From Chitinophaga pinensis (GTDB lineage: Bacteria > Bacteroidota > Bacteroidia > Chitinophagales > Chitinophagaceae): DNA of 64,000 nt. The notes under the pieces are model-generated. The model was given only the letters and a program-made list of their open reading frames with translations, had not been told where the DNA came from and searched no databases. The DNA is taken from positions 62,001 to 126,000 of the forward strand of contig CAMDVD010000002.1 of the NCBI GenBank assembly GCA_945878115.1. Direction: 5' to 3'. Numbering within the stretch: the stretch's first letter is position 1; each line of letters begins with the position of its first letter. Positions 26,923 through 35,707 of this stretch are shown here, piece after piece. The translations under genes were made by a program, and so were the position numbers.

Positions 26923-29772
26923 TTACATTCGACCTCTCATTCCTCCTCCTCTGCGCATTCCTCCTTTCATTCTAGGCCCAGTGCCTTTTTTATCAGGGCC
27001 TGCCATAGGACCAGAATTGAAATTCCAAACGGCGGACAACATCCAATATCTTCCTAGCGTTTTAAAATTGCGTTCTTTATTGAAATTGTCTGAAGTCGTA
27101 CGTTCGTATCCTTTGTTTTGATTTAAAATATCATTCATGCTTAATTTCCATTCTAATGTTTTGCTCGGTAGCATTTTATAGCCTAAGTAAGCATTCCATA
27201 AAAAACGATGAAAGCTAGAATTGTAAGGTGCTACAGGCGGTGCATATTGGAAATCAGCATCAGTACCTACTTCTATATTTTTTGGAAAATAGTACGTAAC
27301 GGATGTAGAAGGATTGTAAGAGATATAGCTAATATTTCTTGCATTGGAGAAAGTACTTTTTGATGTGTTATAAATGCTTCCTAAATCTATACTGAAAGAA
27401 ATTTTATCTTCTTTGTTGTAGGCAATACCCGGAGAGAAAGTTATCGCATAACTATTGGTCACACCATCCTTATTGTTGATGATATTTGGTGTGTGGTTCA
27501 AATTGCCATTAAGGGCTATTTTTGGTTCCCATGAGGAATTATGAATTTTAGTATTTAAGCCAGAATAGAAATAAGAATTGTATGCACCATTCAAATTGAC
27601 ATATTGATTAATTGTTCTTCCTAGATTGTCGAATGTTCTGTTCAATGATATGTTATTGAATAGATTCGTGAAGGACAATCCAGCATACAAACTTCTACTC
27701 GTGAGTACTTTATAATTGAAATAATTAATATTGAAATTTTGGGTATAACCTACTTTCAAATTTGGATTCCCAATATACAATTCTAAAGGATTTGAATTGT
27801 CTTGAATAGGTTGCATTTGCTTCACAGAAGGTTGTTTAGTAGAGCCTGTATACGTAAATGTAAAACGGTTAAATTGATCAAATTTATAATTGAATCTCAA
27901 GGTTGGAAATAAATTGATACGATTATAATTATAATTAATATTGCGTACTAAATCTTCTTGGGTAAATGTGGAATATCTAGCTTTTGTACCCATGGCTACA
28001 TTGTATTTTTTAGCGGTATATTTTATTTCGCTACCGACTGTTTGGCTAAACACATGCGATGAAAATTCGCTACTTAAGGAGTCAATTTGTAAACGATAAT
28101 TAGCATCATTGCTTGGTTTCACCAATGCAGCCTTTTGTGATTCGCTATTGTCCGATGAAATGCCATAAGATAATTTCAATAACCATTTTTTAGAGAGAGG
28201 TTCTGTGTAAGCTATGTCAGAACTTATCGTATTCGTAATTTGGTTTTGGTCCTTCTTTTGATCTAGAATTTCCAAGATTGGATTGCTGGTATTTTCATAT
28301 GAATTATTCCCTTCTAAATAACCGGTTGCATGGTTATTATTGTAAACAAAATTGTTGCTTAACGAAAGTGTCCTACCAATTTTTTTATATTTTTTATTGA
28401 AGGTCATTTGATTACTAACCCTTATCGTTTTTGATTCAGATGAATTATTTCGTTTACTACTATTAATTGGCAAATCACTGTAGGTAATATTTTTCGTACT
28501 GTTATTATTTTCATCTGTATTAAATCCGATACGACTATTTAGATTATAAATTAAAGTAAGAGAGCTGTCCAATTGACATTCGAATCTTGAAGTAATTCTA
28601 TGTGTGTTCATGCTGCTAAAAGTGGTTGACGTGTCTTCTGTTAAATAAGATCTGCCAGGTAATAAATTTTCTGTGCTGGAGCGCTCGCTCTTGGTTTTAT
28701 TAATTCGACCAAAAGAATAATTGGTGTTTAAGGAATACTTTCCTTCATTCCATTTATTAGCAAAATGTGCACCGCCAGTCCAGGCTTTGGTAATACCTTC
28801 AGGAATACTATTACCGCCCCAGCTCATAGCATTATCATCGTCATCAGACATATTCCACATAAATCCACCGTCTTCATCCATTTGCATACCAGCATTGTCG
28901 CCGGCATATTTATTTTTATCTTGCCAGCCTAATCCTGTTTTACCATTGCTACTCATGATGCCGTACAAGCTCATTTGTCTTTTATTTTTGAAGGAGTTTA
29001 TCATGGCTTGGTTTTGCCATCTATCCTCCCATCCACCGCCTAATTCAATTTTTCCAAATTCGCCACGATTCATATTTTTCTTCAATTTTAAATTGATGGT
29101 TTTTTCTTCTTGGCCATCATCAAAACCTGTAAACTGCGCTTGGTCACTTTTCTTATCAAACACTTGTACTTTTTCTACAACTTTTGATTGGATATTTTGT
29201 GTTGCTACTGTAGGATCATCGCCAAAAAATTCTTCTCCATCGACTAACACTTTTTGCACCTTCTCACCCATTGCAGTTATTTCACCTTTTTTGTTCACTT
29301 GAATACCTGGTAATACTTTCAATAAGTCCTCTACCACAGCACCTTGTCTTACATGAAAACTATCTGCCAAATACTCCAATGTATCTCCTTTGATCTTGAT
29401 ATTGCTAGAATTTTTTATGACGACTTCACGCAATAATTGCCCACGTTGAAACAAATTATAAGAGCCAATATTTTTGATGCCATCACCTTCTTTGAGTTCA
29501 ATATCATCCACGAAATCTACGAATGAAGCATGTGCAATCAATAAAATATATTTACCTGCTTTGCAATTGGTAAAAGTAAATTTTCCTTGTTGACTGCTTC
29601 TTGTATGTGCCACCAAAATAGAATCGGATTGACGAATCATTGAAATGCTAGCGTATGGAATTGATTTTACATTGATAGAATCTTGTACTGTGCCTGTACA
29701 ACCAAGAGTTTGTGCTTGTGTTTGCAATGCGATAATTAAAAGTAAAATGCAGAGAGTAAGTTGTTTAGGCAT
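26923..29772 (-). CDS. TonB-dependent-receptor-like outer membrane beta-barrel protein
   Basis: 949 residues. Signal peptide about 1-20 (LQTQAQ), carboxypeptidase-regulatory-like domain (about 24-105: CTGTVQDSINVKSIPYASIS ... YILLIAHASF), plug-like region (about 130-235: GAVVEDLLKVLPGIQVNKKG, VLVDGEEFFGDDPT, VEKVQVFDKKSDQAQFTGFD), then a long barrel. The C-terminus is odd: after the last strand-like segment (YWMLSAVWNFNSGP) there is a ~30-residue basic Gly/Met/Arg tail ending RRGGGMRGRM, whereas barrels usually end in an aromatic residue. First gene of the operon with GLPGLI and DUF6263-like genes. Ligand unknown. Confidence 0.88.
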   Translation of the reverse strand: MPKQLTLCILLLIIALQTQAQTLGCTGTVQDSINVKSIPYASISMIRQSDSILVAHTRSSQQGKFTFTNCKAGKYILLIAHASFVDFVDDIELKEGDGIKNIGSYNLFQRGQLLREVVIKNSSNIKIKGDTLEYLADSFHVRQGAVVEDLLKVLPGIQVNKKGEITAMGEKVQKVLVDGEEFFGDDPTVATQNIQSKVVEKVQVFDKKSDQAQFTGFDDGQEEKTINLKLKKNMNRGEFGKIELGGGWEDRWQNQAMINSFKNKRQMSLYGIMSSNGKTGLGWQDKNKYAGDNAGMQMDEDGGFMWNMSDDDDNAMSWGGNSIPEGITKAWTGGAHFANKWNEGKYSLNTNYSFGRINKTKSERSSTENLLPGRSYLTEDTSTTFSSMNTHRITSRFECQLDSSLTLIYNLNSRIGFNTDENNNSTKNITYSDLPINSSKRNNSSESKTIRVSNQMTFNKKYKKIGRTLSLSNNFVYNNNHATGYLEGNNSYENTSNPILEILDQKKDQNQITNTISSDIAYTEPLSKKWLLKLSYGISSDNSESQKAALVKPSNDANYRLQIDSLSSEFSSHVFSQTVGSEIKYTAKKYNVAMGTKARYSTFTQEDLVRNINYNYNRINLFPTLRFNYKFDQFNRFTFTYTGSTKQPSVKQMQPIQDNSNPLELYIGNPNLKVGYTQNFNINYFNYKVLTSRSLYAGLSFTNLFNNISLNRTFDNLGRTINQYVNLNGAYNSYFYSGLNTKIHNSSWEPKIALNGNLNHTPNIINNKDGVTNSYAITFSPGIAYNKEDKISFSIDLGSIYNTSKSTFSNARNISYISYNPSTSVTYYFPKNIEVGTDADFQYAPPVAPYNSSFHRFLWNAYLGYKMLPSKTLEWKLSMNDILNQNKGYERTTSDNFNKERNFKTLGRYWMLSAVWNFNSGPMAGPDKKGTGPRMKGGMRRGGGMRGRM

Positions 29773-29789
29773 ATATTTTTTTTGATTGC

Positions 29790-29797
29790 CAAATGTA
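29790..29797 (-). promoter_or_regulatory. -7 box of the barrel-GLPGLI operon
   Basis: TACATTTG on the minus strand, 17 bases upstream of the barrel ATG. No good TTG at the -33 distance. Confidence 0.5.
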
Positions 29798-30111
29798 AAT
29801 AGAAAAGGTTTATTTCATTCAGTTATATAGCTCGAATGAATAGAATTCGGTTTAAATGGTTAATTGGTAGGATATAAGGAGGGGAATTAGTACCTACATA
29901 AGCATACCATGGGGCGCAAAAAAAAATATGCCCAACAAATAAATGGTATAATTGAATATTTATCGACCAACCACATTGCTATCTATATTTTACATTAAAA
30001 AAGATTTACTACTTGACTTATGGATAAATGAAATAGAGTAATGAAATCCAATCGATAGGGAATTTATAATATCTCACGAAAAAACCAATTTCAAATATTG
30101 CATCTTCCAAT
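29798..30111. other. Divergent intergenic gap
   Basis: A+T-rich spacer between the barrel operon and dcd. I see no frame, repeat or hairpin of note in it; promoters face outward on both sides. Confidence 0.5.
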
Positions 30112-30119
30112 TACCTTTG
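30112..30119 (+). promoter_or_regulatory. -7 box of dcd
   Basis: TACCTTTG, 18 bases upstream of the ATG at 30138. It overlaps the TTG at 30117 that opens the frame, which argues against that TTG as start. Confidence 0.5.
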
Positions 30120-30137
30120 CCAGAAATAAATAAAATA

Positions 30138-30674
30138 ATGATTTTATCGGATAAGCGTATTTTAGAAGAAATAGAAAAGGGAACCATTAAAATAGAGCCT
30201 TACAATCGGGAGTGTTTGGGTAGTAATTCTTACGATGTGCATTTAGGCGGAGAATTGGCAATGTATAATGCAGCGGAATTAGATGCAAAAAAACACAACA
30301 CCATTTCACACTTCCCTATTCCTGAAGAAGGTTATCTCTTGTTGCCAGGTGAATTTTATTTAGGCGTTACAGAAGAATATACAGAAACACATGAGCATGT
30401 TCCTTTTTTAGAAGGAAAATCAAGTACAGGTCGCTTGGGTATTGATATACACGCCACCGCAGGGAAAGGCGATGTTGGTTTTTGTGGAAATTGGACTTTA
30501 GAAATTTCTGTAAAATTGCCAGTACGCGTTTATGCGGGCATGCCTATCGGACAATTAATTTATTTTCCAGTCGATGGAGAAATTGAAGTGAAATACAATA
30601 ACAAAGCTGGCGCTAAATACAGTGGTCAAGTGAATAGACCAGTGGAGAGTATGATGTGGAAGAATGCATTTTAA
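30138..30674 (+). CDS. dcd: dCTP deaminase
   Basis: Deaminates dCTP to dUTP for thymidylate synthesis. 178 residues from the ATG at 30138 (MILSDKRILEEIEKG), the length normal for the trimeric enzyme. Family blocks: SNSYDVHLG near residue 30, LLPGEFYLGVTEEY, the active-site stretch EGKSSTGRLGIDIHATAGKGDVGFCG (Glu and Arg/Ser positions intact; given here as positions about 93-118), and GMPIGQLIYF. The open frame extends to a TTG at 30117 but that lies inside the -7 box. Single gene followed by a dispersed repeat. Confidence 0.95.
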   Translation: MILSDKRILEEIEKGTIKIEPYNRECLGSNSYDVHLGGELAMYNAAELDAKKHNTISHFPIPEEGYLLLPGEFYLGVTEEYTETHEHVPFLEGKSSTGRLGIDIHATAGKGDVGFCGNWTLEISVKLPVRVYAGMPIGQLIYFPVDGEIEVKYNNKAGAKYSGQVNRPVESMMWKNAF

Positions 30675-30723
30675 ATGAAGTAAAACTAAGCATCTATCGA
30701 AACGATTGATCTTTAGATTCGAC

Positions 30724-30811
30724 TGTATTGCGGCAACGATAGAACGGAAAGCCCGGATTCCGCTGCTTTGAGCGGAAACGGACTTGGAGTGATAGCGTGT
30801 ATGCCGCCCAA
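30724..30811 (-). repeat. GGGCGGC...GCCGCAAT dispersed element, copy 2
   Basis: Inverted relative to copy 1: begins GTATTGCGGCAACGATAG and ends GTGTATGCCGCCCA; the middle has the GGAAAGCC ... GCTTTGAGC variant. Lies between dcd and ccmE. Confidence 0.78.
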
Positions 30812-30932
30812 ATAATACTAGTAGCATTTATATTTTTGTCAAAAAATTCGCCACGGTAGAACTCTTACCATAAATTTAGTTTAGCCTTTTAATTAAAGCA
30901 AATACTAATTAGGTGGAACGCAAATCCTGCCT

Positions 30933-30940
30933 TATTTTTG
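30933..30940 (+). promoter_or_regulatory. -7 box of ccmE
   Basis: TATTTTTG, 22 bases upstream of the ccmE ATG; no convincing -33 TTG. Confidence 0.4.
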
Positions 30941-30962
30941 TACGCATCTTATTCATTTCAAC

Positions 30963-31361
30963 ATGAAAAAATCAAATATTCTTGCTATCGTTCTCATAGC
31001 TGGCGCATTGGCTGGCATTATGAGTATGATTGGCGATTTTAGTAGCTATGAAACCTTTGCTACCGCGGAACAAAAACCCGGCAAAGAATTTCAAATAATA
31101 GGAAAGCTGGATACCATCACTGCTAAGATGGAATACCATCCGATGAAGAATGCCAATGAATTTATTTTTTATGCAAAAGACGAAGCAGGTGTGAGTCGAA
31201 AAATAATTTTTAATGGCACTAAACCGCAAGATTTTGAACGGAGTGAAAAGCTGACCATGACAGGCTGTATGCAAGATGGACATTTTAAATGTAATCGGAT
31301 ATTGATGAAATGCCCATCGAAATACAAACCAGATCAAGAAGCAATCGGAAAATCAAGTTAA
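30963..31361 (+). CDS. ccmE: Cytochrome c maturation protein CcmE, CxxxY variant
   Basis: Periplasmic heme chaperone that carries heme to the CcmF lyase. 132 residues: N-terminal membrane anchor (about 5-24), then the OB-fold core (EFQIIGKLDTITAKMEYHPM, FIFYAKDEAGVSRKIIFNGT, PQDFERSEKLTMTGCMQDGHF). The heme-binding motif, LAKHDENY in enterobacteria, reads LMKCPSKYKPD here: Cys replaces the covalently bound His and the Tyr is kept four residues on. CxxxY forms of CcmE are known from sulfate reducers and archaea. It lies 50 bases upstream of ccmF. No ccmABC or ccmG is in the window. Confidence 0.9.
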   Translation: MKKSNILAIVLIAGALAGIMSMIGDFSSYETFATAEQKPGKEFQIIGKLDTITAKMEYHPMKNANEFIFYAKDEAGVSRKIIFNGTKPQDFERSEKLTMTGCMQDGHFKCNRILMKCPSKYKPDQEAIGKSS

Positions 31362-31411
31362 TCATTTTGATTCATTGACTTTTCAGCATTTAACCCAGAA
31401 AATAATTTTAC

Positions 31412-33835
31412 TTGACTACAACTTTTTTGAATGAACATCTTATACCAGGGAAGCTTGGTCAGCTTTTTGTCATCCTCTCTTTTGTTGCTGCATTAGTTGC
31501 TAGTTTATCCTACTTCATTGCAGCACAATCTAAATTACTCGCGAATGAAATAAGCTGGAAACAATTGGCACGTAACGCTTTCCGAATTCATGCCTTTAGC
31601 GTCTTCGGCATTTTTGCTGTGTTATTTTATATTATTTTCAATCATTATTTTGAATATTATTATGCTTGGACGCACTCCAGTAAAGCCTTACCTTTCAAAT
31701 ATCTATTGTCTTGTTTTTGGGAAGGGCAAGAAGGAAGTTTTCTTTTATGGACCATCTGGCATTGTGTTCTAGGATTTTTTGTGATTCGTAAAAGGGATAA
31801 ATGGGAGGCACCTGTGATGACTGTGGTGAGCTTGGTGCAAACTCTTTTAGCCACTATGTTATTGGGACTTTATTTTTGGGAATACAAAATCGGCACCACT
31901 CCATTTATGTTGTTGCGCGATCAAATGGCATCCGCTCCAATTTTTGCACAGCCCAATTATTTAAGTTTGATTCAAGATGGTAATGGCTTGAATCCTTTAT
32001 TGCAAAACTATTGGATGGTGATACATCCTCCCATTTTATTCATGGGATTTGCTTCAACCTTAATGCCATTTGCATATACATTAGCAGCACTTTGGAAAAG
32101 AGATTATGAAGAGTTAACACGCCCATTACTGCGCTGGTCATTGTTCTGTGGTATGATATTAGGCACAGGCATCATGATGGGCGGCATGTGGGCTTATGAA
32201 AGTTTGAACTTTGGTGGTTATTGGGCTTGGGATCCTGTAGAAAATGCATCCTTAGTTCCTTGGATAGTTATGATAGCTGGGCTTCATACGGTTATGATTT
32301 ATAAATCAACGGGGTATTCATTGCGATCCACATTTGTCTTTTTTATCCTTTCTTTTTTATTGGTTTTATATTCTACATTTCTCACACGAACAGGCATATT
32401 AGGCGATACATCTGTACATGCATTTACAGGTGAAGGCAATTCTTTGTTTTATCATTTGCTCGTGATGCTTGGCTTGTTTTTAGTACTAGGATTCTTTTTA
32501 TTTTTTAAAAATATCAAATCTGTTCCAGATCGTGTGGGAGAAGAAGAAGCCTTGAGTTCGCGTGAATTTTGGATGTTTATAGGGGCATTAATTTTGATGA
32601 TTTCTGTAGTGCAAATTACCTACACGACTTCCATGCCTGTATGGAATAAAATGTTCGGCACCAAATTAGCCATCACCAATCCTGTCGCGCATTACAATAA
32701 AATTCAACTTTGGATTACCTTATTGGTTCTAATTGGAACTGCTTCTATTTATTATTTTAAATTCAAGACTTCCAACATGCAGGAAGTTGGACTGAAATTA
32801 TTACCGCCATTTTGTTTAGCAATGGTAGTGACTGCAATTGTATCTTATGGACAAGAATTAAAATTAGCCGCAATAGTATTATTGTTTTTTGCAGCATCCT
32901 TTACCATAATGGCAAATCTATTTTACTTGATTCGTGTCATCAAAGGAAAATGGATCAAATGGGGTGGAAGTATTGCCCATATTGGCTTTGGCTTAATGAT
33001 AGCAGGTATTGTTCTTTCTTCTTACAATAAAAAAGTAATTTCAGTAAATAGGCTTGGTGTCGATTTTGAAATGGGTAAAAAAACGGAAGCCGAAAATAAA
33101 AAAGAGAGCAGAGAGAATTTATTATTGTTCCGTAATGTGCCCGTTCGAATGGAAGGATTTTCATTGACTTACATTGGCGACACAGTAGATGGACCGAATC
33201 ATTTTTATAGTGTAAAATACCAAAAAAGAGAAAACGATACTGGCCGAATCATTGAAGAATTTATTTTAAAACCTAACGCGCAAATCAATCCGAAAATGGG
33301 ATTGGTCTCGAGCCCAGATACCAAACATTATTTGACGAATGATGTGTTTACTTATGTGACATCAACAGTAGATAAATCAAAAATGGATGATACTACCAGT
33401 TATACTTCCACCAAGGTTAAACAAGGCGATTCTATATTCTTTGCCTCTGGATATATGATATTTAACGGGTTTGAGACAGATTTTGTTTCCACGAATTATC
33501 AGGCCGAAACAGGCGATATTGCAGTTGCAGCTAAACTTTCTGTATATAATTTAGAAGGTAAAAAAATGGAGTCACGTCCGGTCTATGTCATTCGTAATCA
33601 AAATGAAATAGTGATAGACGATACCATTTCTAATTTGAATTTATATACTCGTCTTACAAAAATCATCCCTGCTGAAAATGCAGCCATGATAGAATATAAA
33701 CAGCCAAGTGCCATGAACGATTATATCATCATGAAGGCAATCCTTTTTCCATATATCAACGTCTTGTGGATCGGTACTGTCATTATGATAATCGGTTTCT
33801 TAATAAGTATGTATAAGAGATTTACCATAAAATGA
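31412..33835 (+). CDS. ccmF: Cytochrome c biogenesis protein CcmF (heme lyase subunit)
   Basis: Multi-helix inner-membrane protein that attaches heme to apocytochrome c. 807 residues with ~14 hydrophobic helices. The heme-handling WWD-type segment is present as GGYWAWDPVENASLVPWI (about 270-287); conserved His occur in MVIHPPILFMGF and AGLHTVMIYK. A large periplasmic domain lies between the last two helices (about 545-775). The start is TTG at 31412 (MTTTFLNEHLIPGKLGQLF); no ATG lies near, and the family begins a few residues before the EHLIPGKLG block, so TTG is accepted. Downstream of ccmE in an apparent operon; the next gene starts at 33889. Confidence 0.92.
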   Translation: MTTTFLNEHLIPGKLGQLFVILSFVAALVASLSYFIAAQSKLLANEISWKQLARNAFRIHAFSVFGIFAVLFYIIFNHYFEYYYAWTHSSKALPFKYLLSCFWEGQEGSFLLWTIWHCVLGFFVIRKRDKWEAPVMTVVSLVQTLLATMLLGLYFWEYKIGTTPFMLLRDQMASAPIFAQPNYLSLIQDGNGLNPLLQNYWMVIHPPILFMGFASTLMPFAYTLAALWKRDYEELTRPLLRWSLFCGMILGTGIMMGGMWAYESLNFGGYWAWDPVENASLVPWIVMIAGLHTVMIYKSTGYSLRSTFVFFILSFLLVLYSTFLTRTGILGDTSVHAFTGEGNSLFYHLLVMLGLFLVLGFFLFFKNIKSVPDRVGEEEALSSREFWMFIGALILMISVVQITYTTSMPVWNKMFGTKLAITNPVAHYNKIQLWITLLVLIGTASIYYFKFKTSNMQEVGLKLLPPFCLAMVVTAIVSYGQELKLAAIVLLFFAASFTIMANLFYLIRVIKGKWIKWGGSIAHIGFGLMIAGIVLSSYNKKVISVNRLGVDFEMGKKTEAENKKESRENLLLFRNVPVRMEGFSLTYIGDTVDGPNHFYSVKYQKRENDTGRIIEEFILKPNAQINPKMGLVSSPDTKHYLTNDVFTYVTSTVDKSKMDDTTSYTSTKVKQGDSIFFASGYMIFNGFETDFVSTNYQAETGDIAVAAKLSVYNLEGKKMESRPVYVIRNQNEIVIDDTISNLNLYTRLTKIIPAENAAMIEYKQPSAMNDYIIMKAILFPYINVLWIGTVIMIIGFLISMYKRFTIK

Positions 33836-33888
33836 TTTGCAAAAAGAAAAAAAATTATATATTTACCGTATTGAAAGATTTAGCCAAC

Positions 33889-34431
33889 ATGAAAAAAATA
33901 ATTATTCCCGCTTTAGCCACGATTTGTTTGTTTATCGCCATTGCATTCAATGCATGTAAACCAGATAAATGTAAAAATGTAAGTTGCGCGTATAGCGGAG
34001 TATGTAAAGATGGTGCTTGCTTATGCCAAGTTGGATACGAAGGTGAACATTGCGAAACAATAGCGCGTGATAAGTTCAAAGGCATTTGGAATGTAAATGA
34101 AGATGGTACTTTAACTAGTGCTGCACAATATTCGGTGAGTATTGAAGATGGTCCACAAATTGATAAAGTGATTATCAAAAATTTTCAAAATAAGGATGAA
34201 CTAGAAGTGGTTACTGCAGTGGCTTATAAGGACACATTGACTATTCCTACACAAATTGTTTCTAATGGTTATACTGTAGAAGGTTGGGCTGCTATAGTGG
34301 ATACAGATCCTTTGAATCAACATTATTATCAACACGCTGTTATGACCATGTATTATAAAGTAACGGATAATTTAGGTCAAGTGAATGAATATGGCATGGG
34401 CGGAGCAGGTCCTTCTATTTGGAGTAAATAA
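33889..34431 (+). CDS. Exported EGF-like-module lipoprotein, hypothetical
   Basis: 180 residues from the ATG at 33889 (MKKIIIPALATICLFIAIAF), which begins a signal sequence; the upstream part of the frame overlaps ccmF and lacks one. A Cys follows the hydrophobic stretch (FNACKPD) as a possible lipidation site. Residues about 24-53 hold six Cys in an EGF-like pattern (CKNVSCAYSGVCKDGACLCQ, GYEGEHCE). The rest is a ~120-residue beta-rich domain (FKGIWNVNEDGTLTSAAQYS ...) seen in many secreted proteins of this phylum. It ends before a strong terminator. Function unknown; any link with heme export is only positional. Confidence 0.78.
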   Translation: MKKIIIPALATICLFIAIAFNACKPDKCKNVSCAYSGVCKDGACLCQVGYEGEHCETIARDKFKGIWNVNEDGTLTSAAQYSVSIEDGPQIDKVIIKNFQNKDELEVVTAVAYKDTLTIPTQIVSNGYTVEGWAAIVDTDPLNQHYYQHAVMTMYYKVTDNLGQVNEYGMGGAGPSIWSK

Positions 34432-34462
34432 GCTGCCGAATTCTTTTATTAAAATATCTTTT

Positions 34463-34499
34463 AGCACCAATGGTTATAAAACACTTGGTGCTTTTTTTA
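34463..34499 (+). terminator. Terminator after the ccm / EGF-lipoprotein unit
   Basis: Perfect 8-bp stem AGCACCAA (34463-34470) with TTGGTGCT (34485-34492), then seven T. Confidence 0.9.
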
Positions 34500-34504
34500 T
34501 TCTT

Positions 34505-34654
34505 GAAGTTAGCGTTTAGTGAGGATTGTGGGCGATAATACATACTATTGAAATGACTTTTAGACCCTATGGTTTTGTGTCTTCACAAACCATCCATTCA
34601 TTTTATTATTCCTTTGAAACTAGCTTCTAATGAGGTTTGTGGAGAAACAAATCT
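34505..34654. repeat. REP-like palindromes between convergent genes
   Basis: A ~30-base degenerate direct repeat (GAAGTTAGCGTTTAGTGAGG from 34505; GAAACTAGCTTCTAATGAGG from 34616). The second runs into a hairpin AGGTTTGT/ACAAATCT (34633-34654). Between them is another palindrome, 34569-34593, with arms ATGGTTTTGTG and CACAAACCAT. Confidence 0.55.
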
Positions 34655-34678
34655 CGGGTTGAAATTCTCCTTTTATAG

Positions 34679-35704
34679 TCACCCAATTCGCCAATTTTGT
34701 AAACCATGTTTTGTAAATGTATAAGGTCTTACAATTCCTTCTCTTTTATTTAATTCCTTCAACACCGCATAACGAGTATTGTTGGGGCAATAAAAAATCA
34801 TAAAACCTCCACCGCCAGCACCACTAATTTTGCCACCTGTTGCTCCAGCTTTTTTTGCAGCTTCATACAATTCGTCTATCATGACATTGCTAATATTAGT
34901 TGCCATTTTCCTTTTTTGTTGAAACCCAAAATCCAATATTTCACCTATTTCATGCAGCTTGCCTTTCAGCATGGCTTCTTTCATTTGTTGCGCTTGCTCT
35001 TTTAATTTGTGCATGGCATCAATTGAACTCTGATTGTTGTCGTGCACATTCGCTTGCTGTTGTTTAATGATTGCAGCACTTTCACGACTAGTAGCCGTAT
35101 AGAAAAGCAACAAATTATTTTCCAATTCATACATGTATTCACTTCGTATGCGCAAAGGATTTACAATCACTTTGTCATTGGCAAAAAATTCCATGAAGTT
35201 GACACCACCAAAAGTTGCGGCATATTGATCTTGCTTGCCACCGGCTAATTGTAAATCGACTCTTTCAATTTGATATGCGTATTGTGCAATGTCATAATCA
35301 CCCAAGGGCAGTTTGAGCATTTCTACAAAAGCACCTAAAATAGCCACTACCAATGTAGATGAAGTGCCTAATCCAGAACCAGCTGGCGCATCTACAAATG
35401 TAGAAATACGAAGTCCTTGCGTTTGAAAAGGATAATCTTTTTGAATTCGATTATACACGCCCTTGAGTAAGTCAAGCGTTCCTGTTAATGGTAATTCCGA
35501 ACTAAGTTCATGCGTTTCCTGTTCATTTCTATCATACGCGGTTAAAGAAATTTGATGATCTGTAGTTGGTTCAATGCTGGCGTAAGCACTTAATGAAACG
35601 GTTACATTTAAAATGGCACCTCCATACAAATCGCTGTACGGACTCACATCAGTTCCTCCACCTGCCAATCCGATTCGCAATGGGGCTTTACTTCGGTATA
35701 TCAT
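34679..35704 (-). CDS. GHMP-family sugar kinase, D-glycero-D-manno-heptose 7-phosphate kinase-like
   Basis: 341 residues, cytosolic. GHMP kinase motifs: N-terminal SKAPLRIGLAGGGTDVSPYS, the ATP-binding PAGSGLGTSSTLVVAILGA (about 109-127) and the C-terminal GGKISGAGGGGFMIFY. The GGGTDVSPYSDLYGG block and overall length fit the HddA branch, which phosphorylates D-glycero-D-manno-heptose 7-phosphate on the way to GDP-heptose; other sugar kinases of this branch (fucokinase-like) cannot be excluded. It starts 3 bases after the stop of the glycosyltransferase gene, so both probably act on surface polysaccharide. The other heptose genes are not in the window. Confidence 0.85.
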   Translation of the reverse strand: MIYRSKAPLRIGLAGGGTDVSPYSDLYGGAILNVTVSLSAYASIEPTTDHQISLTAYDRNEQETHELSSELPLTGTLDLLKGVYNRIQKDYPFQTQGLRISTFVDAPAGSGLGTSSTLVVAILGAFVEMLKLPLGDYDIAQYAYQIERVDLQLAGGKQDQYAATFGGVNFMEFFANDKVIVNPLRIRSEYMYELENNLLLFYTATSRESAAIIKQQQANVHDNNQSSIDAMHKLKEQAQQMKEAMLKGKLHEIGEILDFGFQQKRKMATNISNVMIDELYEAAKKAGATGGKISGAGGGGFMIFYCPNNTRYAVLKELNKREGIVRPYTFTKHGLQNWRIG

Positions 35705-35707
35705 AGT

